Source: Symbiodinium natans (lineage: Eukaryota > Sar > Dinophyceae > Suessiales > Symbiodiniaceae). Taken from it: a stretch of 64,000 nucleotides of DNA. The position numbers and the translations under genes were made by a program. Positions 48,270 to 59,998 of this stretch are shown here, piece after piece (within the stretch, counting starts at the first letter, position 1; the number at the start of each line of letters is the position of its first letter). The notes below the pieces were generated by a model, which ran no database searches, was not told the DNA's origin, and saw nothing but the letters and a program-made list of their open reading frames with translations. Location of the stretch: the NCBI GenBank assembly GCA_905221605.1, contig CAJNDS010002579.1:1-64000 (forward strand). Direction: 5' to 3'.

Positions 48270-48978
48270 AGCAAGAAAGTTTGGCCCCAATCTGTCTCCC
48301 AAGTTGCCACTCTTTCGTGGTAATTAGAGTTTATGGGTTGGGGCCCGAAAGCCCTAAACCCTAAGCCCTAAGCCCCAGACCCTGAACCCTGAGAAAAGTT
48401 CTTCAAATGGCCAAAGTCTCAGCCCCTTCGCCCTCTGCTGCCGGCTCCCAGAAATTGGTTGGGAATGGAGGGGTTTGGGTTTTTGAGTCTACAGAATTTG
48501 GAGTGTAGGGGTTATGGTTTCGGCATTTGGGGTCTGAGGTTTAGAGTTTTCTGGTGGGTCTAGAGGCTTTTTCGGGGTCATAGTGTCTCTAGGGTTAGGG
48601 GTTCTAACTTATAAAACTAGCTATAGGGTTTATAAGGCCTCTTTGCTGGTTTAAGGGTTCCAGGGTTTTCGGGTTGTGGTGGGTCCCTGAAACCACGAAG
48701 ATGGCAGCTCTAGGGCCCACCGCGGCTGGAGACCGAGCAAACCTAGAAGCCTCAAACCCCGCAAAGAGAAAAAAACACCTAAAACCACTCACCCCCCCCC
48801 CCAAAAAAAAAAAAAAAACAAAACTAAAACTAAAGCTAATAAAGAAAAAGTGTATATATATATATATATGTGTATAAAATAACAATAAAATACAGAAAGC
48901 CTAAAAGCACAAACGTCCCGCCTCAAACCGGCGAAAGCCCCTCGCGTAGTCCGCCATGCAGCCGCGCGAAGTTCTGGA

Positions 48979-49027
48979 GGATGGGGAGAACCCTCCAGGC
49001 TTCGAGGAGCTCCTTGGCCTCCGTCAG
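48979..49027. other. Exon-like island, strand unclear
   Basis: On the plus strand it reads EVLEDGENPPGFEELLGLRQ up to a CGTCAG|GGTTTAGGG junction. On the minus strand it reads TEAKELLEAWRVLPILQNFA. Both look like protein, so I cannot choose. Confidence 0.3.
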
Positions 49028-49974
49028 GGTTTAGGGTTTAGGGTTTAGGGTTTAGGGTTTAGGGTTTAGGGTTTAGGGTTTGGGGTTTGGGGTTTAGGGT
49101 TTAGGGTTTAGGGTTTAGGGTTTAGGTTTAGTTCTTTAGGGTCGGCTTGAAGGCAGGAATGTTTTTTGTCAGAGAGCTGCACAGTTTTTGGGTTCACAGG
49201 AATTAGGGTTAGGGTTTGGGGTTTAGGGTTTAGGGTTTAGGGTTCAGGGTTTAGGACTCCAGGTTCACAGGGTTCACGTTCTAGGGTTCAGGGTTCATAG
49301 GGTTTAGGACTCATAAGGCTTAGGGTTCAGGATTCATTTAGGGTTTTAGGGTTGACGGTTCACAGGGTTTAGGGTTCAGTGTTTTGGGTTCATACTTGGA
49401 GGTTGATGGGTACTTCCAAGTAGCTCTGGATATGATGTTTTTTGGGGTGCTCTTTTTTTTCTCCGGCGTTTTAGGGTTTATAAGGTATGGGATGTAGGCT
49501 GTCTAAGGAATCTGCTGGTGAAAAACTGCCCAGTGGCTTTCTATCATGACCTAGAGGCCCTCACCAACGTAAACCCTAAACTATACACCCCCATACTGCC
49601 TTACCGTACCCTCAACCATCTTCACAAAGAGACACCTCCAAGTGAAACTGTAGACCCTAGACCCCAAACAAAACCTTTCAGATCCTAGGCACAGGGTTTA
49701 CAGGGTTTCGGGTTTACATAGGGTCGCGATATACGCCCAAGAAAAGCTTTCATCAAGGTTTCATAACACCAAACCCTAAGCCCAATATCAGGGCATAAAC
49801 CCCAACCTCCCCTGGACCCAGTATACGCCCTGAACTCCTAGTGCCGCCAGAACTTCTAGCATCCTACAACCCGAGATCCCTCAAACCCTAGCCCTGCCCT
49901 TCCCCATCAAACCCTAAACCCTAAGCCCTAAACCTGGCAAGCGCATGTTCAGGGTGTCTAAGCCCTAAACCCTA

Positions 49975-50130
49975 AACCCCAAACCCCAAACCCCAAACCC
50001 CAAACCCCAAACCCCAAACCCCAAACCCTAAACCCTAAACCCTAAACCCTAAACCCTAAACCCTAAACCCTAAACCCTAAACCCTAAACCCTAAACCCTA
50101 AACCCTAAACCCTAAACCCTAAACCCTACA
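49975..50130 (-). repeat. (CCCCAAA)n then (CCCTAAA)n array
   Basis: About 8 CCCCAAA units are followed by about 14 CCCTAAA units. The sharp change of unit type shows local homogenisation of each variant. Confidence 0.95.
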
Positions 50131-50169
50131 CGCCTTCCCCCCCTCCCCTTCCCCGCGCCTGCGCGCTGA

Positions 50170-50244
50170 GGTTGGTCCTTCAAGGACTTTGCGAGCTCAA
50201 GGTGCTCATGTCGAAGGCAGCTTCCTTAGGTCCTGGGATTGACA
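50170..50244 (+). other. Exon-like island (ALRLVLQGLCELKVLMSKAA)
   Basis: An open helical-looking stretch between a C-rich tract and a TTTAGGG array. It could be a downstream exon of the channel or of another gene; I could not fix splice sites. Confidence 0.25.
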
Positions 50245-50306
50245 GGGTTTAGGGTTTAGGGTTTAGGGTTTGGGGTTTAGGGCTTACTTGGAAGAGGTCT
50301 TTTGAC

Positions 50307-50606
50307 TTGGCATCTGCTCGCCATTCTGTGCCGCGTCTGCCACCAGCGCCAGGCCGAGAAGGGGGGGACACCTGTGACCCATGTCACGATGTCAACACCA
50401 TCCAGAGCCTCCACTCTCGGCAGCTGGGGCTCTGGTCGACGTACGCGGGCGCTTGCCCACTCCATGGTGGGGCGTCGGCGCTCGTCGCCTTGTCACGCAG
50501 GCCGCCGACTGCAGGGCCTACTGGGGCAGATGCCCGGCAGCACGACTTAAGCCCCACCTTCCTGCTGTCTGAGATGCTTTTGGTTGAAGGGTCTTGTGTA
50601 AACAAC
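50307..50606 (+). CDS. Coding-like island of about 100 codons, unknown
   Basis: The most protein-like of three open plus-strand frames reads ASARHSVPRLPPAPGREGGD, then TCDPCHDVNTIQSLHSRQLG, and ends in SPTFLLSEMLLVEGSCVNN before telomere-like sequence. No family is recognised. Confidence 0.3.
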
Positions 50607-51164
50607 CCCAAAACCCTAAACCGTAAGCTCTAAACCTCACATAGTGGCCACTACGATAGTAAGTTTGCAGGTTGGGTCTAAGGGTAGTTTCATGGTCCAC
50701 GAGTATGGGCCCTTAACTGGGGAACCCCTCATGCACCCTTTACAGTCCAAGGGCCCATACTTCAGAAACCTTTAAAAGAGGGTCCAGGGACCATACGGTT
50801 AAGGTCTAAACCCTGAACCCACCAAACCGTAAACCCTGAACACTTGACCCTGTAAAGAAGACAAGGAACCGGGTAACGTCCCATAAAGGTTAACCTTTTT
50901 CCCACCCTGCACCCTAGAATCTAGAACCTGAACCGCAACACAACCTCTACCTTAAGGGTTTCGGCAGCTTAGAACCCTGAACCCTGAACCCAAAGATCGT
51001 ACGCCTCGATTCGTTTGCAGTAGCCGTCAATGGAAGGTCTCTAAACCCTAAACCCTAAACCCCTAAACACTCGAGCCGTGCGCTGAAACGGGAGCCCAAG
51101 CTTGGAGGACAGCGCCGTGCTCGGTGACCTCCAGCTGCAGGCTGGCCTTTGGGGCTTTCACAAA

Positions 51165-51450
51165 TAGGGTTTAGGGTTTCGGGTTTAGGGTTTAGGGTTT
51201 AGGGTTTAGGGTTAGGGTTTAGGGTTTAGGGTTTTAGGGGTTTAGGGGTTTTGGGGTTTAGGGGTTTAGGGGTTTTGGGGTTTAGGGTTTTGGGGGTTTA
51301 GGGGTTTAGGGGTTAAGGGGTTTGGGGGTTTAGGGGTTTAGGGGTTTAGGGGTTTAGGGTTTAGGGGTTTGGGCTTTAGGGGTTTGGGGTTTAGGGTTTG
51401 GGTTTAGGGGTTTGGGGTTTAGGGTTTAGGGGTTTAGGGGTTGAGGGCGC
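51165..51450 (+). repeat. TTTAGGG array drifting to TTTAGGGG
   Basis: Perfect 7-bp units give way to 8-bp units with an extra G and to TTTGGGG forms over about 290 bp. Confidence 0.9.
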
Positions 51451-51793
51451 CGGGAAAATTCATCAACAGGATGTTTATAAGGTTTAAAAGTATACGCTGT
51501 AAGGGGGCCTTGGAAGGGGTCAGGCCGTGTGCTTTTCGGTGACCCTCCCGGCCCTGCGCAAGCGAAACTGACTTCTATTGCTTCTATGGGTTTCAAGCAA
51601 AAACGATCATGAACCCTAAATTGTAAGCCCTAAACCCTAAACCCTTACCGACAGACTGCCGAAAGTTAGGGCTTAGGGTGGTTTCATGCAGTGGGGATTC
51701 AGGTATTTCGGGGTGTATGAAGGGGTACCCCTCTTTAGGGAGTCAACAAACCTGCTGGGGCTTATGGTTCGGGTGCCTTCGGGTTTAACAAAC

Positions 51794-51930
51794 CTACTTG
51801 GAGGTTCCGGGTACTTGGAACCCAGTTTATACATGTACTTACGACCGACTTATGAGCCCCTTAAGTAGCCAAGTAGAATTTGGTCTATAAGCAAGTTCTA
51901 CTTGAGTTAAGAAGCACGATGAACCTCCGA
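51794..51930. mobile_element. MITE-like element, TACTTGGAGGTTCATGG family
   Basis: A diverged copy of 137 bp that keeps both inverted ends and the internal TACTTAYGACC motif. A solo left end of the same family lies near 49393. Confidence 0.7.
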
Positions 51931-53948
51931 AAACCTTAGGCCCGAAATCCTAATCCCTAAACCCCAAACCCTAAACCCTAAACCCCAAACCCTAAACCCC
52001 TAAGCCCTAAACCCTAAACCCTAAACCCGAGTCCTCAAGCCAGGCAGCCAGTTCTCTTCGGGATGGCCCCTGTTTGGAGTACCCGAATGAAGCCTAAACC
52101 CTAGGCCCTACACCCTAAACCCTGAACCCTAAACCCCAAACCCTAAACCCTAAACCCTAAACCCTAAACCCTAAACCCTACGGAATCCGAGCATTTTGGG
52201 GCTTTGGGGCCTAGGCTGAGGCAAACCCGGAGCTCTCACGACCAAGTCGAAGCAGAGGTCTGACTAAGATGGTTTAGGGTTTAGGGTTTAGGGTTTAGGG
52301 TTTAGGGTTTAGGGTTTAGGGTTTAGGGTTTAGGGGGCCCAAGAATTGGCCCAAGGCCAGCATGGCCTCATGGAGGGTCTGCAGAGGCAGATGTAGGGTT
52401 CAGCGTCGAGAGGGCTTAGGGTTTAGGGTTTAGGGTTTAGGGTTTAGGGTTTAGGGTTTAGGGTTTAGGGTTTGCAGTTCCAAGAGTCGATGGGATCTAT
52501 TGCGAAGGCCTAAAGCTTGGGACGGTAGCCCAAAAGAGGCTGCCGACAACAATCAAGGGATGAAAACTCGTAACCCTAAACCCTAAACCCCAAACCCTAA
52601 ACCCTAAACCCTAAGCCCTAAACCCTAAACCCTAAACCCTAAACCCTAAGGTTGTAGCCCTAGAGGTTCCCCTTAAAATGCTCTTGAAAAGGGCCCTTGT
52701 ATTCCCTTGGGGATCCGTAAACAGGGACCCCAAGGGTACAACCTTCAGGGTCCAAGGTAGAACCCCCAGAATCAAGGCCACGAGACTTTGTCCAAGCTGC
52801 CGAGTCTGACTGGGCATGGCAATTACCTTAACCCTCTATTTTCTCCCCCTTTTTGGGGGTTTAGGGTTTAGGGTTTAGGGTTTAGCGTTTAGGGTGTGGC
52901 TCCGTTCCGAATCAAGCTGCCCGAAGGCGGCCCGGTGTCTTCTTAGGCCTCTTGGGGATCCTAGCTGCATAACTTCACAATGCCAACCCGAACCGAACTC
53001 TTTCCTTAAAAGAACGCATGCCCTAATCCCCTTAAATCCCTAAACCCCCGACCCCAAACCCTAAACTAACCCCAAACCCTAAACCCTAAACCCCAAACCT
53101 CTAGACCCTCAAGGAATGTATCCTTGCGCAACCCTAAACCCCAAACCCTAAACCCTAAACCCCAAACCCTAAACCCTAAAATGCAGCAGGTTGCCGAACT
53201 CCGCTCCGCCAGCCATCGTGGCTGGGCCAGAGTTCATGTGCTGCTTCCAACCCTCACCCAGACTCCTATAGGAGGATCCAAAAAGTAGGGTTTAAGGTTG
53301 AGGGTTTAGGGTTTAGGGTTAGCCCCCAAATAGGGTTTAAGGTTTAGGGTTTAGGGTTAGCCCCCAAGTAGGGTTTAAGGTTTAGGGTTTAGGGTTGAGG
53401 GTTAGCCCCCGAATAGAACCCTATCCTACTATTGGGTCATTCTTAGTACCTAGGAACCCTTAAGGGCATCTACTTGTTGGATCCTCCCAGCAGGTCCTAA
53501 ACCGTAATTTCTAGGGTTGAGGGTGAGGGGTTTAGGGTTTAGGGCTTAGGGTTTAGGGTTTAGGGTTTAGGGTTTAGGGTTTAGGGTTTAGGGTTTAGGG
53601 CTGAGGGCTCCCTAAACTAAACCTCTAAATCTCTTCAAGAGCACCCTCTAGATGTGGGGTGGAGGCAGCCCACAAAAGTTGAAACCAAAACCCTAAACCC
53701 TAGACCCTAAACCCTGAACCCTGAACCCCAAACCCTAAACCCTAAACCCTAAACCCTAAACCCTAAACCCCAGCATTTTGCGACTTGCTCAGGAACCGCC
53801 GCCACCGGATCCATGCCGGAGATGCTCGGCGTTTGACTTGTTTGCTTGGTTTAGGGTTTAGGGTTTGGGGTTTGGGGGTTTAGGGTTTAGGGTTTAGGGT
53901 TTGGGGTTTGGGGTTTGGGGTTTGGGGTTTAGGGTTTAGGGTTCGGGG

Positions 53949-54048
53949 TTACCTGGGGACCCTATTTACCTACAGGTTTACGGGTTATACCTACTAGATA
54001 AGGGGTTACTTACTACTAAACTGCAGGAACAGAGGGTCCCCAGGTAGG
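53949..54048. mobile_element. MITE-like element, TACCTGGGGACCC family
   Basis: Ends TTACCTGGGGACCCTATTTA and AGAGGGTCCCCAGGTAG form inverted repeats about 100 bp apart. It directly follows a TTTAGGG array. Confidence 0.8.
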
Positions 54049-54249
54049 AGTTGGGTTGAGGGGAGACGGGTTTTAGGGGTTTAGGGTTCAGTTTGGGTCG
54101 AATGTGGGCCGCAAAGAACACTGGCGAAACTTGCGCAGCGGAACCCCCAAAACCAGTAAGACCTCAAACCCTAAACCCTAAACCCTAAACCCCTAAACCC
54201 TAAACCCTAAACCCTAAACCCTAAACCCTAAACCCCCCTAAACCCAGAG

Positions 54250-54350
54250 GTCTGCAAAGAATCGGAGCACTGTGGCCTCGCGCTTCTCCCAGAAGCTGGA
54301 GAAGGTGGCGGGTAGGGAGGTGAGCGTTCAGGCTTCGAGTTTTCAGGATT
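54250..54350 (+). other. Exon-like island (RFSQKLEKVAGREVSVQ)
   Basis: Open in one plus-strand frame between two CCCTAAA arrays, with a helical, charged translation. Not assigned to a gene. Confidence 0.25.
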
Positions 54351-54921
54351 AAACCCTAAACCCTAAACCCTAAACCCTAAACCCTAAACCCTAAACCCCT
54401 AAACCCCTAAACCCCCAAACCCTAAACCCTAAACCCTAACCCTACACCGGCTTCAGGTTCGTTTCCTTCAGTAGAGGCTTGACAGCTAACTAAGTTTTTC
54501 TGAGAAGCCACCACCCATATTTAAATAGAAATCTAGAACCCTAGAAGCCCCGAAAACAGCCCTAAGATACCCTGAAAGGGCATAGCCCCGAGATGCCCCA
54601 AACAGGCCTTGCAGAGGTTCAGTGTTTAGGGTCAAGGCTTAGCAAGTCACAGTGCAATTTGATCCTTTCTTGGGGAAAGGGCTAGTTAGCGGATCCCTTA
54701 GCCCTTCAACCTTAAGTTCGAATCCCTAAACCCTAAACCCTAAACCCTAAACCCTAAACCCTAAACCCTAAACCCTAAACCCTAAACCCTAAACCCGAAA
54801 CCGATGTTTATTCAGCCTCACATAACTCACGGCCATGCCTGCGGGGAGTTGAGCATTCCAAGTCCTTGGCCGTGGCGTAAGGGCAGCAAGAACTCTCCAA
54901 GCAAGCTTTGGAGTTCATATG

Positions 54922-55034
54922 AATCCCAAAGGATCCATGTACCTATATAGTATACTTGGGCCCTAAAGCTACTATATAGGAACCCCTTTAAGGCGCAAGT
55001 ATATACTATATAGGTACAGGGATCCTTTGGGAAT
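54922..55034. mobile_element. MITE-like element, CCCAAAGGATCC family
   Basis: Long inverted ends, AATCCCAAAGGATCC and GGATCCTTTGGGAAT, continue into matching CTATATAGTATA and TATACTATATAG arms. Confidence 0.85.
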
Positions 55035-55037
55035 GCT

Positions 55038-55241
55038 TCAAATAAAAAAGAGAGCAAGAGTGGTTGTTTGCACAACTGTCTTGTCAACCCCGATGATGGT
55101 CGTTTGAGTCCACGCAGTATCCGCTAAGCGACCTTTCGTAGAGGAGATGGCCGCGCAGAATGCGCGAAGTGAGTCCACGCAGTGAAGAGGAATTCGACTC
55201 ACGATCCACAAGCTCGAAGGGCGTGAGACTTCCCGCCCCAA
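55038..55241 (-). CDS. Minus-strand coding-like frame, unknown
   Basis: Open for 67 codons (pieces LWIVSRIPLHCVDSLRAFCA and TTIIGVDKTVVQTTTLALFF). It ends beside the inverted-repeat element at 54922-55034. No family recognised. Confidence 0.25.
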   Translation of the reverse strand: MGREVSRPSSLWIVSRIPLHCVDSLRAFCAAISSTKGRLADTAWTQTTIIGVDKTVVQTTTLALFFI

Positions 55242-56547
55242 ACCCTAAACCCCAAACCCTACCCCCTAAAGTGACTTCACGAAGCCGGCCCAGCCCTCCT
55301 AAGCGAAGGCCCTAAAGCCCCCTGAGAGGCTGAGACCCAAAAACCCGAAGACCCAAAATCCCTAAATCGGCAAAATGCCCGAGAAAGTCACGGGTTCAGG
55401 GTCCAGGGCTTAGGGGAAGTAGAGCTTGGGGTTTGGGGTTTCCCTAAGCCCTAAACCCTAAACCCTAAACTCGAAACCCTAAACCCTAAACCCTAAACCT
55501 TAATCCCTAATCCCTAAACCTTCCACCCTGCTCCAAACTCTTCGTCTCCATCAGGACGAGCCGCTCGTTCACAGCAGCAGGGCGTCGCACATGTCCTCCT
55601 GCAGTAGCAGCCTTTTGGCGGCCAGATTGGGTTTTAGGGTTTAGGGTTTAGGGTTTAGGGTTTAGGGTTTAGGGTTTAGGGTTTAGGGCTTAGGGTTTAG
55701 GGTTTAGGGTCTAGGGTTTAGGGTTTGTGTTTCGGGTTTCGGGTTTCGGGTTTAGGGTGTATAGGGTTTAGGGTTTAGGGCCTCGTAGATGACAGGGTAT
55801 TGGGGAGTTTTGGTTCGGGTTGGGTCTGTGGCTTGGGTGTTAGGGCCTGTGGGGGCTTTTTGGGGGGAGGTCGGCCAAACCCCTTCGCAGACCAGGAAGC
55901 AGAGGACCCCGAACCCTCAACTTGGGTTGATGTGGAGCACACCGAGCTTCAGAGTTTTTTAGTTCCAGGAGCCTCCCCAGATCATCCCAGGGAACAGATG
56001 AGCTATGGGTAAAGCCATTCTTTTGGGCCTTGGGAACTTTGCCAGTGCACGAAAAAACTACCCAGAACCTGAAACCCTCAATCCAAAACCCGAACCCTAA
56101 GGTGTAGTCTTGATGATCACATGCATTTCTTTCTTCCCTTTGTATTGGGGGGGGGGGGGGGCAGGGGGGGGGAGCTCAGCGTTTTTTTGGGGCCCTTGCT
56201 CTACTTTAGAAGCCCCCCCCTCCGCCCCTCTCCCCCCCCCCCCCCCCCCCCCAACCCTAAAGCCTCACTGAGACCTTTAAACCCTAACAACACGAAATTG
56301 CGCCTGAAGCCCGAAACCCGAAACCGACCTCAAACCAAGCCGCAGCAGATGCACCACAATGGGTCACCGCAACCCTTAGAAACAGAAGCAAAAACCACAA
56401 CAACCCTTAAAACCAGAAACAAAAACAACCCTACGCCCCTAAAGCTAAAATGACACGAAAACGCTAAGATTACTTAATACGCTAAGATTACTTCAGTCAC
56501 TAAACCCTAAGCCCTAATCCCAGAAACCCCCAAAATCGCTGAGATCC

Positions 56548-56650
56548 CTACCTGGGACCCTATTTACCTAAAAACTAGTAGTAAGTAGCCCCCCCCCCCA
56601 TTTAGTAGCTATAACCCTTCAAACTGTAGGTAAAGAGGGTCCCAGGTAGG
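56548..56650. mobile_element. MITE-like element, TACCTGGGACCC family
   Basis: Same family as 53949, with ends CTACCTGGGACCCTATTTAC and AGAGGGTCCCAGGTAG. A CCCTAAA array starts immediately after it. Partial copies lie near 47026 and 62239. Confidence 0.85.
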
Positions 56651-56955
56651 CCCTAAACCCTAAACCCTAAACCCTAAACCCTAAACCCTAAACCCTCAAC
56701 CCTAAACCCTAAACCCTAAACCCTAAGCCCTAAGCCCTAAGCCCTAAGCCCTAAACCTAAACCCTAAACCCTAAACCCTAAACCCTAAAAACCCTAAACC
56801 CTAAACCCTAAACCCTAAGCCCTAAGCCCTAAGCCCTAAGCCCTAAGCCCTAAGCCCTAAGCCCTAAGCCCTAAGCCCTAAGCCCTAAGCCCTAAGCCCT
56901 AAGCCCTAAGCCCTAAGCCCTAAGCCCTAAGCCCTAAACCTAAACCCTAAACCCT
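56650..56955 (-). repeat. CCCTAAA array with a long CCCTAAG block
   Basis: About 18 consecutive CCCTAAG units (about 56814-56935) sit inside CCCTAAA units. Confidence 0.95.
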
Positions 56956-57904
56956 GGAAGCCGTCCCAAAAGACCTAAGGTGACTACAAAACTGCCGGCG
57001 ACGACGAGGCCGGTACTTGTCCTGGGCCGGCGAGGGATCTCAGTTCATGGTTTTGGGGCCTTAGGATTTAGGGTTTAGGGTTTAGGGTTTGGGGTTTAGC
57101 TTTTAGGCTTTAGAATATAGGGTATTCTGGGTTCTGAGGTTTCGGGGTTGAGGGCGTTAGGGTGTCAGGCTTCAGGTTCAGCGCATATTTGGGCCTCCGT
57201 GTTTCTTCGCGCAGGTGGAGGTGAGGACCAAGCCTGTATTGGAGACCTGGCGGCATACAGGGTTCATGTGGTCTGTCGGGGGAGCTAGTCAGTAGGCACA
57301 AGGTCCTGGAGAGTTTTAGGTACCTCCAGGGGACCCTAATTGAGTTAACGGTCCTGATTCTTAACTTTGCAGGAAACTCCCAACAGTTGGAACATCATTA
57401 TCCTCATACCCCAAGAGGGTTACCAAAGGGAATCCCAACAGGCCTTGAACCATGTTCCAACTTTATGGAGTTCATTGTAAACCTTTTTCCTAAACCCTCT
57501 CTATAAGTAGCAGCTTTCTGAGCTCCCCCCCCCCCCCCCCCCCCAATCTCCAAGTACAGCTTTGCTTGGAGGTTCAGGGGACTGTTGTCCCCCAATTATA
57601 TCTGTTCTCATAAGCCCCCTCAGTCCTCTCAGTAGACTTAAACCCTAAGCCCTAAGCCCTAAACCCTAAACCCTAAATCCTAAACCCTAAACCCTAAACC
57701 CTAAACCCTAAACCCTAAACCCTAAACCCTAAACCCTAAACCCTAAACCCTAAACCCTAAACCCTGGCAGAAAAAAGTATGCTTAGTATGTTTTCTGAGG
57801 AGATCGGGTGTAGAGTACAAGTTCAGGGAATGGGCAGTATTTGTGTGGTGAAAGACGGTTCTGCTGAACCCGCCATGGCTTAAGGCTTACGTAGGGTTGG
57901 GGTC

Positions 57905-58025
57905 AGGTTAGGGTTTAGGGTTTAGGGTTTAGGGTTTTGGGTTTTGGGTTTTGGGTTTTGGGTTTTGGGTTTTGGGTTTTGGGTTTAGGGTTTAGGGTCT
58001 AGGGTCTAGGGTCTAGGGTTTAGGG
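57905..58025 (+). repeat. TTTAGGG array with TTTTGGG block
   Basis: Seven or so TTTTGGG units are flanked by TTTAGGG units and then by three GTCTAGG-type units. Confidence 0.9.
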
Positions 58026-58344
58026 TAGGACGAAGTAGCGGCCACTTGTTAATTCCACCTCACAAGCCTACCTTAAACAGTCGGTACCCCCACACCAACA
58101 CCCTAAAGCCCTCAACCCTTCAAACCCCACAACCCTTGTCAATCCTCAAAAAAACCTCTTGCCGCAAACCCAAAATCTAAGCCCTAAAACCCTAAACCCC
58201 AAACCCCAAACCCTACACCCTAAACCCGAATTCCCCCCCCCCCCCCCCCCCCAACAAAAGCCCTTCAAAACGAGGCTCGCTCCGATAGCTCGCGCATGAG
58301 TTTCGTCCGCAGCAACTTCGACTCCTACAGGTCCCTCAAGGGGG

Positions 58345-59120
58345 CTTCGGGGTTTGGGGGTTTAGGGGTTTAGGGTTTTGTTTAAGGGCTTAATTGTCGG
58401 GTCTTAGGGTTCAGGGTTTAGGGTTTTGGGTGTAGGGGTTTAGGGGTTTAGAGCCTTGTAGGGTATTGGAGGGTTATCGATTTAGAGCTTCAGGGGGCTG
58501 AGGGTTGGAGAGGCTCAGGGGTTTAGGGGTTACGGGGTTTTGTTTAACGGCTTAATTGTTGGGTCTTGGGCTGGCTTTAGGGGTTTAGGGGTCTAGGGGT
58601 TTCTTTTTTTTGTCCTTTAAGGGCTTAATTGTTTGGGCTTAGGGTTCAGGATTTAGGGTTTAGGGTTTTCGGGGCTTAGGGGTTTAGGATTTTGGGGTTT
58701 GGGTTTAGGGTTTTGTTGAGGGTTTAGGGGTTTAGGGGTTTAGTGGTTTAGGGGTTTTGGGGTTTAGGGTTTTGTTGAAGGGCTTAATTGTCGGGTCTTA
58801 GGGTTCAGGGTTTAGGGGTTTGGGGGTTTGGGGCTTTAGGGTTTAGGATTTTGTTGAGGGTTGAGGGTTTAGCGGTTTAGGGGTTTAGGGGTTTAGGGCT
58901 CAGGGTTCAGGGTTCAGTGGTTTAGGGATTTAGGGTCTAGCGGTTTAGGGGTTTAGGGGTTCAGGAGTTTAGGGGTTTGGAGGTTTAGGGGTTTGGGGTT
59001 TTTTAGGGTTTAGGGTTTTGTTTAGGGTTTAGGGGTTTAGGGTTTAAGGGCTAAATTGTTGGGGCTGAGGGTTGAAGGTTTCGGGTTTAGGGTTTAGGGT
59101 TAAGGTTTAGGGCTTAGCGC
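58345..59120 (+). repeat. Degenerate TTTAGGGG-type array
   Basis: About 780 bp of G-rich telomere-like sequence with variable unit length. The sequence TTTAAGGGCTTAATTGT with a following GGGTCTTAGGGTTC recurs several times, which suggests higher-order duplication. Confidence 0.8.
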
Positions 59121-59883
59121 GCCCAAAAGCCTCCCTCCAGATGCCAGAATTGAAAGCGCTCCTTTGTGCACGCTTCTGGGCTTAGGCTTTTAGAGGTTTA
59201 ATTCATGAGGGACCTTCACCCCTCAAGACCCCGAAAAACAAACCCTCAAAACCCCCGAAAAACCCTCAACACCGCCATAAGAATTTTCAAGAGCCCTCAA
59301 AACCCTTGCTTTGCAGGAAGCGCGTGTCCTTTGCTGGCCGCCTGCTGGCAAAGGCGTGGCTGCCCCTTTGTAGAGGTTCTGGAGTCGAGAATCTTTGGGG
59401 TTGTTCGGGTTTAGGGCTTAGGGTTTAGGGTTTAGGGTTTAGGGCTGAGGGAAGGTTTAGGGTGTTACGCTGCCTGAAAGCTCAGCTGCCTATTTGGGCT
59501 GAAGGTGGTTTGTCTTTGTTCGCGCTTTTTTTGTTTGCTAGAACCCTAAACCCTAAACCCTAAACCCTAAACCCTAAACCCCAAGCGCCTCCAACTGCTA
59601 GGATGCAAAGCCAGGCCATCATTCCCTTTGTTTGGGGTTTAGGATTTCGGGAGCCAGAGTAGGCCTTCTTCCCCTTTGCTTAGGGTTTAGGGTTTAGGGT
59701 TTAGGGTTTAGGGTTTAGGGTTCAGGGTTTAGGGTTTAGGGTTTTGGGTTTAGGGTTTAGGGTTTAGGGTTCAGGGTTCCCTTATCATTAAGCCCTTTAA
59801 CCCCCCAAAAGGGGGTACCCTTGTTATTCCCAGGTCCTAGGTTAGACTGTGCTGTTGTGGGTAGACGTAATCTCCATGGTATT

Positions 59884-59998
59884 TGGGGGTTTACGGACAT
59901 GAGGGACCCCGAATATAGACCCCTAAATGGTTAGCAGGACTCCCTTAAAATGAGGATCCCAATAAGGTACCCCTAGTTTCGAAAAAGCTCATTTGGAT
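59884..59998. mobile_element. MITE-like element, GGGGGTTTACG family
   Basis: A 115-bp copy with the family's internal GACCCC, TAGACCCC and CCCAATAAGGTACCCC motifs and an eroded right end. Confidence 0.65.
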
